Part shown: positions 12,286 through 23,774 of the stretch, piece after piece
Position numbering within the stretch: the stretch's first letter is position 1
How the letters are laid out: each line of letters begins with the position of its first letter
Source of the DNA: Valencia hispanica
Taxonomy: Eukaryota; Chordata; Actinopteri; Cyprinodontiformes; Valenciidae
Length of the DNA stretch: 64,000 nt
Assembly: GCA_963556495.2 (NCBI GenBank)
Contig: OY747704.1
Span: 34,256,501 to 34,320,500 of the forward strand
Direction of reading: 5' to 3'
Notes under the pieces: generated by a model
Told to the model about the DNA's origin: nothing
Database searches by the model: none
What the model saw: the letters and a program-made list of their open reading frames with translations, nothing else
Made by a program: the position numbers and the translations under genes

Positions 12286-15060
12286 CTAACTATAAGCTTT
12301 ATCAAAAAGGAAAGTTTTAAGCCTGGCCTTAAAAGTAAACAGAGTGTCTGCCTCACGGACTAAAGCTGGGAGCTGGTTCCACAGGAGAGGAGCCTGATAA
12401 CTAAAAGATCTGCCTCCCATTCTACTTTTAGAAATCCTAGGAACTACAAGTAAACCTGCAGTCTGAGAGCGAAGTGCTCTGTTGGGAACATATGAAACAA
12501 TTAGATCTCTGATGTATGATGGAGCTTGATTATTAAGGGCTTTGTATGTAAGAAGAAGGATCTTAAATTCTATTCTGGATTTAACAGGGAGCCAATGAAG
12601 GGAAGCTAAAACAGGAGAAATGTGAGCTCTCTTTTTTAATATTCATGAGAACTCTTGCTGCCGCATTTTGGATCAACTGAAGGCTTGTAATGGCATTTTG
12701 TGGACTACCTGATAGTAAAGAATTACAGTAGTCCAGCCTTGAGGTAACAAATGCATGGACTAGTTTCTCAGAATCACTCCTGGACAGGATGTTTCTAATT
12801 TTAGCAATATTCCGGAGGTAATCCTAGAAACCTGTTTAATATGGGATTTAAATGTCAAGTCTTGGTCAAAAATAACGCCGAGGTTCTTTACGTTATTACT
12901 GGGGGCCAATTTAATGCCATCAAGATGAAGTGATTGACTAATCAGTTTCTTTTTTAGAACTTCTGGTCCAAAGACAGCAACTTCTGTCTTGTCAGAATTT
13001 AAAAGCAAAAAGTTTAGATTCATCCTTGTTTTTATGTTTTCCAGACATGCCTGTAATCTACCTAACTGACTGGGTTCATCAGGATTTATGGATAAATATA
13101 GGTGTGTATCATCGGCATAGCGGTGGAAATTTGTCCCATGCTGTCTAATGATTCTACCAATTGGAAGCATATATATGGTGAAAAGAATTGGTCCAAGCAC
13201 AGAACCCTGTGGAACTCCACAAGTAACCCTTGAGAGTGAAGAAGATTGATCATTTAGATGAACAAACTGGAATCTGTCAGACAAATATGATTTAAACCAG
13301 CCGAGTGCTGTTCCTTTGATCCCTGCAACATGTTCAAGCCTTTCTAAGAGAATATTATGATCGACTGTGTCAAAAGCAGCACTGAGATCTAACAAAACCA
13401 GAACAGACACAAGTCCATTATCTGAGGCCATGAGAATATCATTAGTAACCTTCACCAGTGCTGTTTCAGTGCTATGATGAGCTCTAAAATCTGACTGAAA
13501 GTCTTCAAACAGCTCGTTACTGTTTAGATGCTCACCGACTTGATTAGCAACAATTTTCTCAAGGATTCTGGAAAAGAAAGGAAGGTTAGATATAGGTCTG
13601 TAATTCACTAAGTCATTTTGATCAAGGGAAGGTTTCTCGAGTAAAGGTTTAATTACAGCTATTTTAAATTCTTGTGGTACGTATCCGTTTACTAAGGATA
13701 GATTCATCATATCCAAAATGGGGCCAGGAAGTAAATGGAACACTTCTTTAAATAATTTGGTTGGGATTGGGTCCAACATACAAGTTGAAGGTTTAGATGA
13801 GGCTAATATTTTTGAAAATTCCGAAAGCTCGACTGAATCAAAACAGCCTAAGCACAAATTAGGTTCTACAGTTCTTTTTCCGATGCTGCCTCATTTACTG
13901 AGGAAGAAGTAATCATGTTTGGGAGGATGCCAATGATTTTATTGTTAATAGAATAAATTTTATTTATGAAGAATCCCATAAAATCATCACTGCTAAGAGC
14001 TGGGGGAATAGTTGGCTCAACAAAGCTATGACTCTGTGTAAGTTTGGCAACTGTACTAAAAAGAAACCTAGGATTGTTTTTATTCGCCTCTATTAATGAT
14101 GAAAAATATGCTGTTCTAGCTTGTCAAAGGGTCTTTTTATACAGCAGTAGACTGTTATTCCAGGTTAAATAGGAATCCTCTAGATGTGTAGAGCGCCATT
14201 TCCTCTCCAACTTCCTAGTATTCTGCTTTAAAGTATGCAACTCTGCTTTAAACCAAGGAGTCAGCCTTCTATGGTTAGCCACTTTCTTTTTTAAGGGGGC
14301 TACACTATTTAAGGCCAAACGCAATGAGGACGTAACGCTGTGAACCAGACCATCAATTTCTGAAGGGTTAGAGATAGAATTGCTGCCATCCACTGTGTTA
14401 CTCTGAGACACTGATGAGCCAATTGAGTCTAAAATAGCACTAAAGGCTGCATTTAGGCTATCACTTTCAGTATCCACATGAATATTGAAGTCCCCCACTA
14501 TAATGACCCTATCAGTATTTAATATTAAATCAGATAAAAAATGTGAGATCTGATCCAAGAATTGAGAGTAAGGGCCTGGTGGACGATACAAAACCACAAA
14601 CAAAAATGGTCTTAATGTTTTGCAACTTGGATGAGGAAAATTAAGGGTTAGATGTTCAAAAGAACTGTAGCTATCATTTGGTCTGGGACTAATTAGTAAA
14701 TCAGAACGAAAAATGGTTGCAACTCCTCCTCCTCGCCCAGTATTTCTAGTAATGTGAAAATTTAAATGACTGGAAGGAGTTGACTCATTTATACTGACAT
14801 AATCCTCCTGCTGCAACCAGGTTTCTGTGAGACAAAGCAAATCAATGTGATTATCACAAATCAAGTCATTTACTAACAAAGTCTTTGAGGAGAGAGATCT
14901 TATGTTTAATAAACCACATTTAATACATTTATTTTTCTGTTCAGTCAAAGTTGTATTTATCTTTATGAGATTTCCATAATTTGCTTTTGTTGGCTTAACT
15001 TTTAATCCATTTAATTTTGGCCGTGGGCAAGACTCTGTTTCTATAGGGTAATGGGTGGGT
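12286..15060 (-). pseudogene. LINE ORF2: AP endonuclease, reverse transcriptase (broken)
   Basis: The endonuclease part shows [30 protein letters not shown] and [12 protein letters not shown], but then jumps within frame to the linker ([18 protein letters not shown]). The usual segment ending in the SDH catalytic motif is missing. The reverse transcriptase (13857-12760) retains NYRPISNLPF, LDLSAAFDTVDH, GVPQGSVLGP and the catalytic YADD. Frameshifts lie near 14120, 13870 and 12800. Sequence beyond the last shift still encodes the usual L2-type C-terminal region, ending at a TAG at 12288-12286. The frame is open upstream of 14948 to about 15060, so the start lies close to the end of ORF1. Confidence 0.85.
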
Positions 15061-15128
15061 AACAGTACAGAAGCAGCAGAGAGGTGGGTTAAACTACGAC
15101 TCTGCTTCCTGGTCTGGACCCTGGGTTG

Positions 15129-15971
15129 TCAGTGTTTTGGAGGACTAATAAATTCGGCCATATTCCTAGAAAGAAGAGCTGCTCCATCCAAAGTAGGACG
15201 GATGCCGTCTCTCCGGATCAGACCAGGTTTTCCCCAAAAAGTTCGCCAGTTATCAATGTAGCCCACATCGTTTGCAGGACACCACCTAGACAACCATTGA
15301 TGGAATGACAGCATGCGGCTAAACATGTCGTCACTGGTCCGATCAGGCAGGGGACCAGAAAAGATTACCGAGTCTGACATTGTTTTAGCAAACTTACAAA
15401 CCGAAGCAACACTAATTTTAGCGACCTCCGATTGGCGTAACCGGGTGTCATTACCACCAGCATGAATAACAATCTTACTGTATTTACGCTTATCTTTAGC
15501 CAGCAGTTTCAGGTAGGATTTGATGTCGCCCATTCTGGCCCCTGGCAAGCATTTGACTATGGTCAATGGTGTCTCTAATGCAGCGTTTCTGACTATGGAG
15601 CTGCCAATTACCAGGGTCGGCTTCTCAGCAGGTGTGTCGCTGAGCGGGGAAAATCTGTTAGAAACGCGGACCGGTTGGTGGTGGCCCGTGGGCTGGGTCC
15701 TAGAACTATGCTTCCTACGTACCGTCACCCAGCTAGGGGGTTCTATCCTTGTTGGCTCCGCGCTGGCTAATGGGCTTCGGCTATCTGCTGGTTTTTCAAC
15801 AGCGCGGAGCTGTGCTTCTAATTCTGATACCCTCGCCTCCAAAGCTACAAAAATATTACATTTATTACAGTTACCATTATCACTAAAGGAGGCAGGGAAG
15901 TAACTAAACATCTGACAGAGAGAGCAAGAGAGAAGAGAAGAGTTAGAGACAGGAGAAAGAAGAGTAGCCAT
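15129..15971 (-). pseudogene. LINE ORF1 with SGNH/esterase-like domain
   Basis: A 280-residue frame starting at a true ATG ([10 protein letters not shown]). Residues ~15-40 hold two CxxC pairs (CSLCQ and CNKC), like a zinc-binding knuckle, followed by a heptad-rich stretch ([12 protein letters not shown]) suited to a coiled coil. The C-terminal half is SGNH-hydrolase-like: VIGSSIV supplies the block I serine, HAGGND the block III asparagine, and DGIRPTLDG occupies block V, where DxxH is expected. Here the histidine position is arginine, so the esterase is probably inactive. This ORF1 type is known from the CR1/L2 group and is thought to serve in RNP formation. The frame itself is uninterrupted. 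Confidence 0.75.
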
Positions 15972-16230
15972 AGCTGCAATGAAGCTAAGTTAACTGAGCT
16001 AGCTAGTTAGCCTTACCACCCCAAATAAAGCTGTGTGAAACACAAGGAGTTCCCAAAACGTAAAGTACACCACCACAAAATGTGTGTTTTAGTGTGCTTG
16101 TGTGTTAAAATAAATTAGAGAGGCCTCAGCACAGAGAAAACAAGATCAATTCAAGAGAGTCTGAACAACAGCTCCACGGAGCACAACAGTGACAACAGGA
16201 AATGACGCAATACGGCTTACCCCGTCACAG

Positions 16231-17267
16231 AGTACCAACCAACACTGCCACCTTTCCTCCTTATTTATCAGAACTTTTAAGTGTTTGTGTGCGTGGCAGG
16301 TCCCTAAGGTCATAGGCGTCATTTTAGCCAGGGACGCCGGGGACATGTCCCCAGCAATATTTATGATTTATGGTTTTGTCCCCACCATTTTTATAAAACT
16401 GATGAAGAATTTCCACATAATCAGTATCTGAAGGGACTATTTTACAGTCGCATTGGATATGTAAAGATTTTAAAAGACTCATAGTCCGCTCCAAACAGGG
16501 CAGAGTTCTGCAATGTTGCGGGTACTCTTTCAAGGTGGAAAAATACATCAATTAAATTTCACGGGTCCGGGGGAAATTTCTTTACTGAGGGTAAAAAAAT
16601 ATTTATGTAATATTTTTGTTTGTTTAAGACTCCCAAAGAGAATCGTGTTGAGAGAGCATGCCAGAATATTTCTCCAATTTTGCGCTGACAGCAGAATATT
16701 TTTCTCGCTATCTAGGCATCCAGCGCTGCAAGAGAGAGATTTTTCTGCAGCTGGATTTGCAATTCAGGAACGGAGAACACAGGTAAAGACAGGGACTGTG
16801 GAAGATATTTTGTTTCTGCACAGTGATCTCTGCAACAAATACATTTCAGCTGTGTTTCAAAGAAATAAAGGGACATAATTCATTGTAATATCATTTACAA
16901 TTAATCTGGGGTTTTATTATTTTCCCTATTTGATTGTTTTTTAAAAACTGTAACTGAAAAATCTAAAGGTCTTTCTTCATTTTGAAAGTTTATAATTCAC
17001 ACCGTTGACCAGTTGATGCAGACATTTTCAACTTTCCGTACAGAGTTTAGGGAGGTTTCTTGATTTTTGCTTCTTGTGTGACATATCTCATTGTTAATAG
17101 GCATCAGTAAGGAGAAGGCTACAACAAAAAAATCAGCATTAGTAAACTGTTCAAGGAATTAGCACAGGTCAGGTTAGTGCTGGTTCTGTTCTACATGTGA
17201 CAGGAAAAGAAAATAATTTACTAAGACTCGAGTCTCAGAGCAGCAGTCCAAGTCAATTATCAAGTCT
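16231..17267. other. No gene; possible repeat with GTCCCC motifs
   Basis: A segment at about 16310-16400 contains GGGGACATGTCCCCAGC and TTTTGTCCCCACCATTTTT, which I associate with an interspersed fish repeat, but I cannot define its ends. The 121-codon open stretch at 16513-16878 shows no family resemblance. Confidence 0.35.
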
Positions 17268-17271
17268 TTAA

Positions 17272-17770
17272 AGGGATATTCAACCTCTAAGCCTAAATTC
17301 GTCTTTTGCCATATTCCCCAGAGTTAGATAAGTGAGAAAAAAATGTTTTATAACCAGCCCCGTAATTCTCCCGATCTGGCAGCAGTCCGTTTGCTTTAGT
17401 TTAGCATAAAGCAATGTTAGTGAATGATACTCAATAGCATTTTGTGTACAAAACTGATTAAAATTAATCAATAATGATGGCAATTTTTACTGGTGAACTC
17501 AATAATCATGTCAACTGCAAATGAAAAGTAAGAAGTAGCACCAAGGAATTACAGGAGCCGATTAAGACTTGGGACTACATTACGACAAAGCACCGCTGTA
17601 AGCCGCTGCTGCAATGCGCAACGGACATGACGTGGTGGTCGCTAAAGCCACCTGCTTCCATAAACACACACACATGCATGGCTGCTACCTGGTACAGCAT
17701 AGTAAGTTGTAACAACAATGGCAGGGTACATGACAGACGAAGATGATGACTTCTTTGATTCCCAAGACCC
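17272..17770. mobile_element. Probable TTAA-type MITE, only left end visible
   Basis: TTAA at 17268-17271 is followed by AGGGATATTCAACCTCTAAG, a terminus resembling other TTAA elements in the window. A short ATG frame at about 17719 (MAGYMTDEDDDFFDSQ) may be a remnant of an autonomous ancestor. I could not find a matching inverted right end, so the right limit is arbitrary. Confidence 0.35.
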
Positions 17771-19325
17771 TACCTGTTCGAACCATTAGCCATGCATGTG
17801 TGTCTGTTTACGTATAATTATACAACAACATTTATGTCTCATCAAAAGATGAAGATGTTTTAAAAAAATGCATTTAAAAAATGTATCTCAATCTCAGTTT
17901 TATATCTCATAAACATGTTATTTTTACAGGGGTGTGTAGATCCAATGTACTGTAAACTAAAACTGAGAATAGTTGTATTAAAAACATGTTTACTTTGAAG
18001 TTTAAAAGCTATTGTACTTATTCACTGCGGGGGTTTTTTTTTTATTGCTGCTACAAAGCTATAGGAATCTTTAAAGATTCACTTTAGATCCCTTGCAGCA
18101 TCTGTTCTTGTGTTCTGTCAGACAAATGTGTATGTCACAAAGGAATGCTTTATATGAGAAGTATGCACAGAAACACAGCAGGCATTGTGTCTGTGTAGTA
18201 TCAGCATCAGTGCAATGACTTAAACAAACACATTTTACTAAGATTGTATATGGTCTTTAAAACTACTTAGAGATACTTAGCAAGAAAACAGTCACAGGTA
18301 GCCTTGCTTATTTTATATGCATACATTAAAAAGGCTAATGTCAAAAGGCATCTATAACTTTCCAGTTTTCAACAGTATTCAGGGCTGTGATCGTTATGTA
18401 ATTCACTCCATGTCATAAACAAGATTTATATAAATAGGGCTGACCCAAGGTTGTGTGGGCCCTTATGCATAATTTGATTTCAGATCCCCTTCCTGTTAAA
18501 AAGATTTAAGACAGATTTGTTGGTATCTGGGAGGAGGGGGAGCAAGTTTAATTGGCTGACCTTAAAACCAATCACTGATAATTGTTTATGATTGCTAGGA
18601 TGAAATTAGGAACAAACCAAGCTCAAATACATAGAAAAGATTAAACTCATAGCTTTCGATGGGAACTATGCTAACACAAGAATCAAAAAATGAAGATTAT
18701 TCTTTGCACTTTCACAAAGTAAACCACTTTTTTATCATATTAATATATGTAATATTGTGATGTGAGACATTGTTCCCAAACGATGACATGTAAAAAACAA
18801 GCCAATAAACTGATTAAAAATGTCCTCAAGCTCACCAGGGTAAAAGCTAGCCATGGCTGTATCTTCAAGTTCCACACAGAATGCAGGCACTATTTAGCAT
18901 TCATACATATTTACCAACAAACTGATGAATTAGTTGCATCAATTTGCAGATTATTGTTTGTGATCACTGACAAGCCTAAAAAAGAAATCAGTGAGTGTGG
19001 CATGTTCTCAGTAAAAAGCTTTGGAGGCTTAGTTTAACTTTGTTCAACAGGAATGCACATGCAAATTACAGTGACAGAGATGGATTAGATTATTCACATG
19101 GGCCACAGTAACCTAACTAGCAAATTCACAAATGTTGATCAATGGTTCTGGTTTTACACTGAAACAAACAAGGCTATTTTATGTGAGAATAGTGGAATGA
19201 AAAATCAAATATTCATAAAATAACAGAAGATATTTAAAGAGAAAATCCCTATTTTGCATATCCAGGCATACCATTTTAAAAAAACTAGTGACACAAGATG
19301 TAAAAAAGAAGAAGTCCAATTTTAT
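17771..19325. other. No gene recognised
   Basis: AT-rich sequence; the open stretches are short and unlike known proteins. I see no element ends. Confidence 0.5.
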
Positions 19326-19425
19326 GAACTGAATTGCCAGACATAGGCACCAGCACCCCCGCAACCCTGCATAGGATAGACGGTATACATAATGGATGGA
19401 TGGATAGATGGATGGATGGACTGAC
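19326..19425 (+). mobile_element. LINE 3' tail with GATG repeats
   Basis: CACCAGCACCCCCGCAACCC and GCATAGGATAGACGG followed by ATGGATGGATGGATAGATGG resemble the extreme 3' end of a common fish LINE with a GGAT-type tail. Only about 100 bp remain, typical of 5' truncation on insertion. Confidence 0.55.
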
Positions 19426-19659
19426 TAAGGTAGGTTCTAAGAATTTAGGGAAGGTTAGTCGATTGCCATGGCAGAGATCACCGAGACAGTTTAAAATTTC
19501 ACTAGTGGCAGGTTACCAGTTGAGAGTGAAACGCCTCTTAAACATCACATGAAGGACTTAAACAACACCTGTAATTAGACATACTAGAGCTGTTGTCCAA
19601 ATCCTTAAGAAAACAGACCGAAAACTTTGTTCCAATCATAAATGATCGCACTTCTCAGC

Positions 19660-20460
19660 CTTCTTCAGAGAACTTACTCTAGGGTGTTGGAAAGGAGGTT
19701 CTGACTGATTGTTCAACACCGGCTTTAGAGCAGAGTGACTCCCCCCTTGTTATTGAACAGTGGATCTGATATTTACCTTTGCTGAACTGCTCAGAAGGCA
19801 TATGACAGTGCCCCCTGAGTAATTTTGTGGGAACCACTGGATTTTATCTTTCCTTTTTTGCAGATGGTGTGGCTCTGTTAACCTCTTTAAGCAATGAAAT
19901 TGAGCATGTACTCACAGCTGAGTATGACACAACCTGGATGGGATTCAGTTCTTCTAAGTCTGAGGCCATTGTTCTCAAGAGGATAAAGGGGGACTGCCCC
20001 CTCTAGGTTGGGGATCAGTCTTTGCCTAAATTAGAAACGTTTAATTATCTTTTTGTCTTGTTCACAAACAATATTAGGATGGAGCAAGAAATAAATAAAT
20101 GATGAGGGACGTCATCCACAGTAATGGGGAAACTATCTGGTCTCTTGTGTTGAAGAAAAAGCTTGCCCAAAAAGTAAAGGCTATGATCATGACCAAAATA
20201 TAAAAATCCCCCCAAAAAGCTGCAGTGACATTCCTCCATAGAATTGCTGGATGATTGGAGTAGACACACAGCTCATCCAAATCAAAAGAAAACTGTTGAG
20301 GTGGTTCTTGGGTACTGCTCTTCAGAGGTTCTCCAGGCACATCCCACTGGCAGGAGACCTAGAATATAATATAATGAAGACGATGGATGGATGGATGGAT
20401 GGATGGATGACGGATGGATGAGTGTATAGATAGATTAATGGATGGATGGATGAATGGATC
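19660..20460 (+). mobile_element. Rex3-like (RTE clade) LINE fragment with GATG tail
   Basis: Blocks in order match a decayed reverse-transcriptase region and 3' end of Rex3: AGGGTGTTGGAAAGGAGG, GGAACCACTGG, TTTTTTGCAGATGGTGTGG (the GAT of the FADD-type motif is retained but the next codon is GGT), TCTGAGGCCATTGTTCTC, and a terminal (GATG)n run at about 20383-20450. Deletions and frame disruptions throughout show it is dead. It is less decayed upstream than the copy at 4455 but lacks much of the coding end. Confidence 0.7.
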
Positions 20461-20515
20461 AATTCTTAGGAGATATGATCCCATTGAAAGCAAAGTAAAT
20501 CTTGTTTCAATTTAA

Positions 20516-21246
20516 AGTCATTAGAGAGACATAAAGATATCGTTCAATCATTTTTTTCCCCAATGAATTTCCTTTGTTCTCTAGCCCAATTATATGCCTT
20601 GTAAGCCATTTTATGTGGAAAAAATTCTCTCTCGCTTCTGTTTCAGGAGGTTGCAGTTTGTTAGAGGAGTGGGTGGAGGGGAAACGTTTGGATTACAAGT
20701 GTAACTCTTTTTTTTTTATAAATGTTTTTGTTAATTTATTCATGATATGCAAACAATTCGCCTCTGATTGGCTAACAACAATGCAACTCTTATGCTGCCT
20801 TGGAACAAATAATGAACTTAACTTAATTCGCTGGAGGTGTTCCTAGACACATTCCAACTGTTTTTTCCTCAGATCCTCTTTCTTGGGTAAAAAAAAGCAA
20901 CACTGATGTCTTTGTCCACAAATAACATAAGCCCAAGCCCGTGTTCTGCCATGATGTGGAGTTGCTAACGGTTAGCTTCCATCAGCCGAGATGCGCTCTC
21001 CTATCTCTGGCCCCCACGTTCCAGTGGGCAGTCGTAAGCCAAAGTAGGTGTGGCCAGCTTGGTTTTCTAAGTAGATAATACAGCTTTCTCTGAGTAGCTC
21101 ATTTTCAGCTATGATTTCTTTTTGGGGATGAAGCAGGCAGCAGTTGAGGCACAACAGTATGACATGCAGCATACATGTCCTACTCAGAGTGAAGGATAGT
21201 ATTTCAAAAGGAACAAGTTTTACATGGTTTCTCGTTGAATTGACCA
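20516..21246 (+). mobile_element. TTAA-flanked DNA transposon, copy 1 of an inverted pair
   Basis: A 731-bp element with TTAA at 20512-20515 and 21247-21250. Its interior matches, in opposite orientation, the element at 36067-36774: shared landmarks include TGTTTCAGGAGGTTGC, GAGTGGGTGGAGGGG, and on the minus strand AACTCCACATCATGGCAGAA. The exon-like frame of the other copy is present here on the minus strand near 20950, but its reading frame is shifted and the splice donor GT has changed to TT at about 20825. TTAA use suggests a piggyBac or Kolobok-type origin. Confidence 0.65.
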
Positions 21247-21250
21247 TTAA

Positions 21251-22681
21251 TAAGAAATATCTGCTCTCTACAAGGACTTTAGATTAGCCTATATACATCT
21301 TCTGATAAGCAACAACAGCTACATTATATCATGCCATCGTTTCCAAAAAACAAAAACAAAATGTGTCTAAAAACGAACTCCTAACTATTTGCCCCCTTAA
21401 GAATCCAAAAGGTGATCAAATGATTAAACGCATGTGTGAACAGCACTATGACGTCAAATGTTTTGGCAACATGTAGGTGTGTATTAAACGCAAAAGGAAC
21501 AATTGTTGTTGATAGCAATCAATAAAGTTCATAAATAATTTTCAAAAAATTTAGAACTTATTGTTTTACATTGAAAAAATATGCAGCTGAAAAACAGTGA
21601 AGACAGTTGCTAATCTGTCTTAAGTGACATCCCAGCAAGTTCACCCCAAGTTCAAACTTTGAATGCTCAAAGATTTTCCAAAATTTCCTCAGTTAAACAT
21701 AGACTCTATGCAGGCCTTAACTGGCATTCTACATGTTAGGGTTCACATTTGTCTGATCAGTGAAATACTAAATTAAAGGACAGTCTGGCATTTTAGCTGA
21801 TACAGTTTACAAATGCTGAATGAACTCCCCATGTTGACTTGCATTTTAAATTCTGTTGCCGGCCTGGGCTCAGCGCACATTCCACACATCATCATGACAC
21901 CTTCTGTTGCGGCAAGGCGTGATCTTTATTCATAAGTGCAGTGTTGCGGCAAGAATGCCGCAATATTTGCGCCTTGTCATGGCGTCACGGTGCATTCAAA
22001 AGACACATCGTGCCAGCAATATTACCCTAATATGCCGCCACGGTGTGTCTTTTGAAAATGCCTTTATATCAATTAGTGAAAAACAATGTGAGGCTATCTG
22101 AGAGGAAGTTCCAACCTGGTCAAACAACAATATAATACAAAGTGTACAGCAAATTTGAAATCACGAAAAATAAAAATGCAATCAAACACAGTGGCAGAGT
22201 CACAAAGTATGCAGCAGTGAATGTCAGCTAAGTTCAATAACCTGCTGGATTGCAACACAGTAAAAAGAATGAGCAAAATGACCTCCTACAATGTTAAGGG
22301 ACCAGAAAGGTAATTAAAAGAATTAAAATGTTTTCCTGTACTGGTTTTACTACCTTAGTTTGACAACATCAAACTAACAGTGCAAAACTACAAAGCCAAA
22401 ATATTATTGATCCTGTAAACTGTTGAAACCCTGACTCCACATAACTTGAGTGTCCCTCTGCACTCTTGGCAGCATAGCTTAGAAATGGTGTAACAAGAAA
22501 CTCACTGAAAAATTAAGAAAGTCTGAGTTCTACTATCTCCTGCTTGGAATACGAAGTCAGAAATCTGTGTGTTGGCTAGTATCCTGTTGTGTGCCACAGG
22601 AACAGAGAGAGAATGTGTGTGTGCAGCAGGAAAGCTGATGGTGTTAACATTACAGCTGCTATGTGTTTATTTCCAAAAGTT
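21251..22681. other. No gene; contains a hairpin at 21992-22061
   Basis: No protein family or transposon ends recognised apart from a GC-richer island of palindromes at 21905-22062, listed separately. Confidence 0.45.
21992..22061. repeat. Imperfect 33-bp inverted repeat (hairpin)
   Basis: The left arm (21992-22024) contains CAAAAGACACATCGTGCC and the right arm (22028-22061), read on the other strand, contains CAAAAGACACACCGTGGC. A 3-nt CCC loop separates them. A perfect smaller palindrome, TTGCGGCA/TGCCGCAA, lies just upstream at about 21944-21963. The structure may be a foldback repeat remnant; RNA function is not implied by the sequence alone. Confidence 0.65.
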
Positions 22682-22950
22682 CTGGGGCCTGTACCATGAA
22701 GCCGGATTAGGTGGCTAGCCAGCTATGTTTCAGCTTAGTTTCCACCAACCCTGGGTTTTGGGTACCATGAAAGTGGCTCGGCTTTGATCGGTGTTCGTTG
22801 CCATGGTATCTTACGCTGCACGGCTAACCTGCTCTGGGGCAGGTTATGTTCTGGATTCGCGATCTCAGACTGAAGTTTGACCAATCAGCTGTGAGCAAAG
22901 AAACATATATATGTGACGTAACTAATTCCCAGCGTCTGTTCTCTGTTGCA

Positions 22951-23199
22951 ATGGCTTCACCTTTTCTCCCTAATCCTGTGGACATCTCCGCGCAAATTGT
23001 AAGACGAGCACTTCGTAGAGAACGAGTTTTTAGGGACAGACAAAATCCATTTGACTTTCCTGATGCGTACTTGTATGAAAGATACAGATTTTCCGCGGAA
23101 GGAATGTCTTATCTCTGTGAGCTTCTTGAGCCGCACATAACAAATGTGACTTGTCGAAGCCATGCCCTGACTGTACAGCACATGCAATCCCATCCATAA
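22951..23199 (+). pseudogene. Harbinger transposase (HARBI1-like), N-terminal piece
   Basis: An ATG at 22951 opens a frame of 82 codons beginning MASPFLPNPVDISAQ and containing LYERYRFSAEGMSYLCELL, characteristic of the N-terminal region of HARBI1-type transposases. Full-length relatives are roughly 350 residues and carry a DDE nuclease; here the frame runs into sequence antisense to the Myb-like gene and stops at 23197-23199. It therefore lacks every catalytic residue. The intact start and lack of frameshifts suggest the deletion happened while the element was fairly young. Confidence 0.85.
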
Positions 23200-23774
23200 T
23201 CGGCCGCCCCTTGTTGTTGCTCAGAGCCAACTCCTCTGCCACAGTGTAATCTTGAGGAGGTGGCCCTCCCCCAGTTTTCCTTATTTCACATTTTTTTCTG
23301 TTTGCTGCAAACAAGTGTTTGTGATTAAATGTTCTAAGAAAATAATAAAAACTATGGTAAATACTCACCACTTTGAATTATATTTTTATATTTTCTCTTG
23401 ATCTGCTGCCAAGACCGTTTGGAGTTGGGGTTGCATCTAAAAATTAATGAATATCAATCTTTCTTAGGATGTAATAGCCTATACTTTCACTTACATCTAC
23501 ACACATAATATATATATATATATATATATATACACGAATACATTTTCATTTTAGCATTTAATATATTTTAATATGCTTAGCCTACTTAAATGTACATTAA
23601 TTGTTTAACCCACGCATTAACACAATCAGCAATCTTCCTCCACGATTGTTCTCTTGCTTTGGCAGCAGATACAGTATTACTGCGTGCTTGAAAAATATTT
23701 CTCAATTCTTCATATTTCTGGAGAATAATCTCTTGCTCCTCCGTTGAAAAGTAGATAGCTCTCGCTCTATCCAT
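23190..23774 (-). pseudogene. Harbinger Myb/SANT-like gene, three exons, 3' truncated
   Basis: Exon 1 runs 23774-23614 (MDRARAIYFSTEEQEIIL), exon 2 23436-23369 (NPNSKRSWQQIKRKYKN) and exon 3 from 23304 (NRKKCEIRKTGGGPPPQ, AEELALSNNKGRP). The introns have canonical sites: donor GTGGGT with acceptor TTTTTAG, and donor GTGAGT with acceptor GTTTGCAG. The junction phases keep the frame across all three exons. The predicted protein is a SANT/Myb-like helix-turn-helix with a basic, proline-containing tail, the partner that in active Harbinger systems helps the transposase bind DNA and enter the nucleus. The C-terminal end is lost at the deletion point near 23190. Confidence 0.8.
23507..23532. repeat. 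(TA)n microsatellite
   Basis: An uninterrupted TA dinucleotide run inside intron 1 of the Harbinger Myb-like gene. Confidence 0.95.

Larger units (their letters stand above)
11585..16230 (-). mobile_element. L2/CR1-type LINE, near full length, inactivated
   Basis: Read on the minus strand, this is an about 4.6-kb non-LTR retrotransposon: a 5' leader (about 16230-15972), ORF1 (15971-15129), ORF2 (from about 15060 to 12286) and a 3' UTR ending at 11585 in TGAATTGAA-type repeats. The 3' end carries the fish-typical block around 11620-11655 (GGCGCTATATAAATAAACTG on the minus strand). A truncated relative is at about 38150-38336. Both ORFs carry lesions, so the copy is unlikely to be mobile. The 5' boundary is inferred, not seen as a target duplication. 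Confidence 0.85.

Noticed and set aside
15520..15903. 127-codon plus-strand frame
   Set aside because: Antisense shadow of LINE ORF1.
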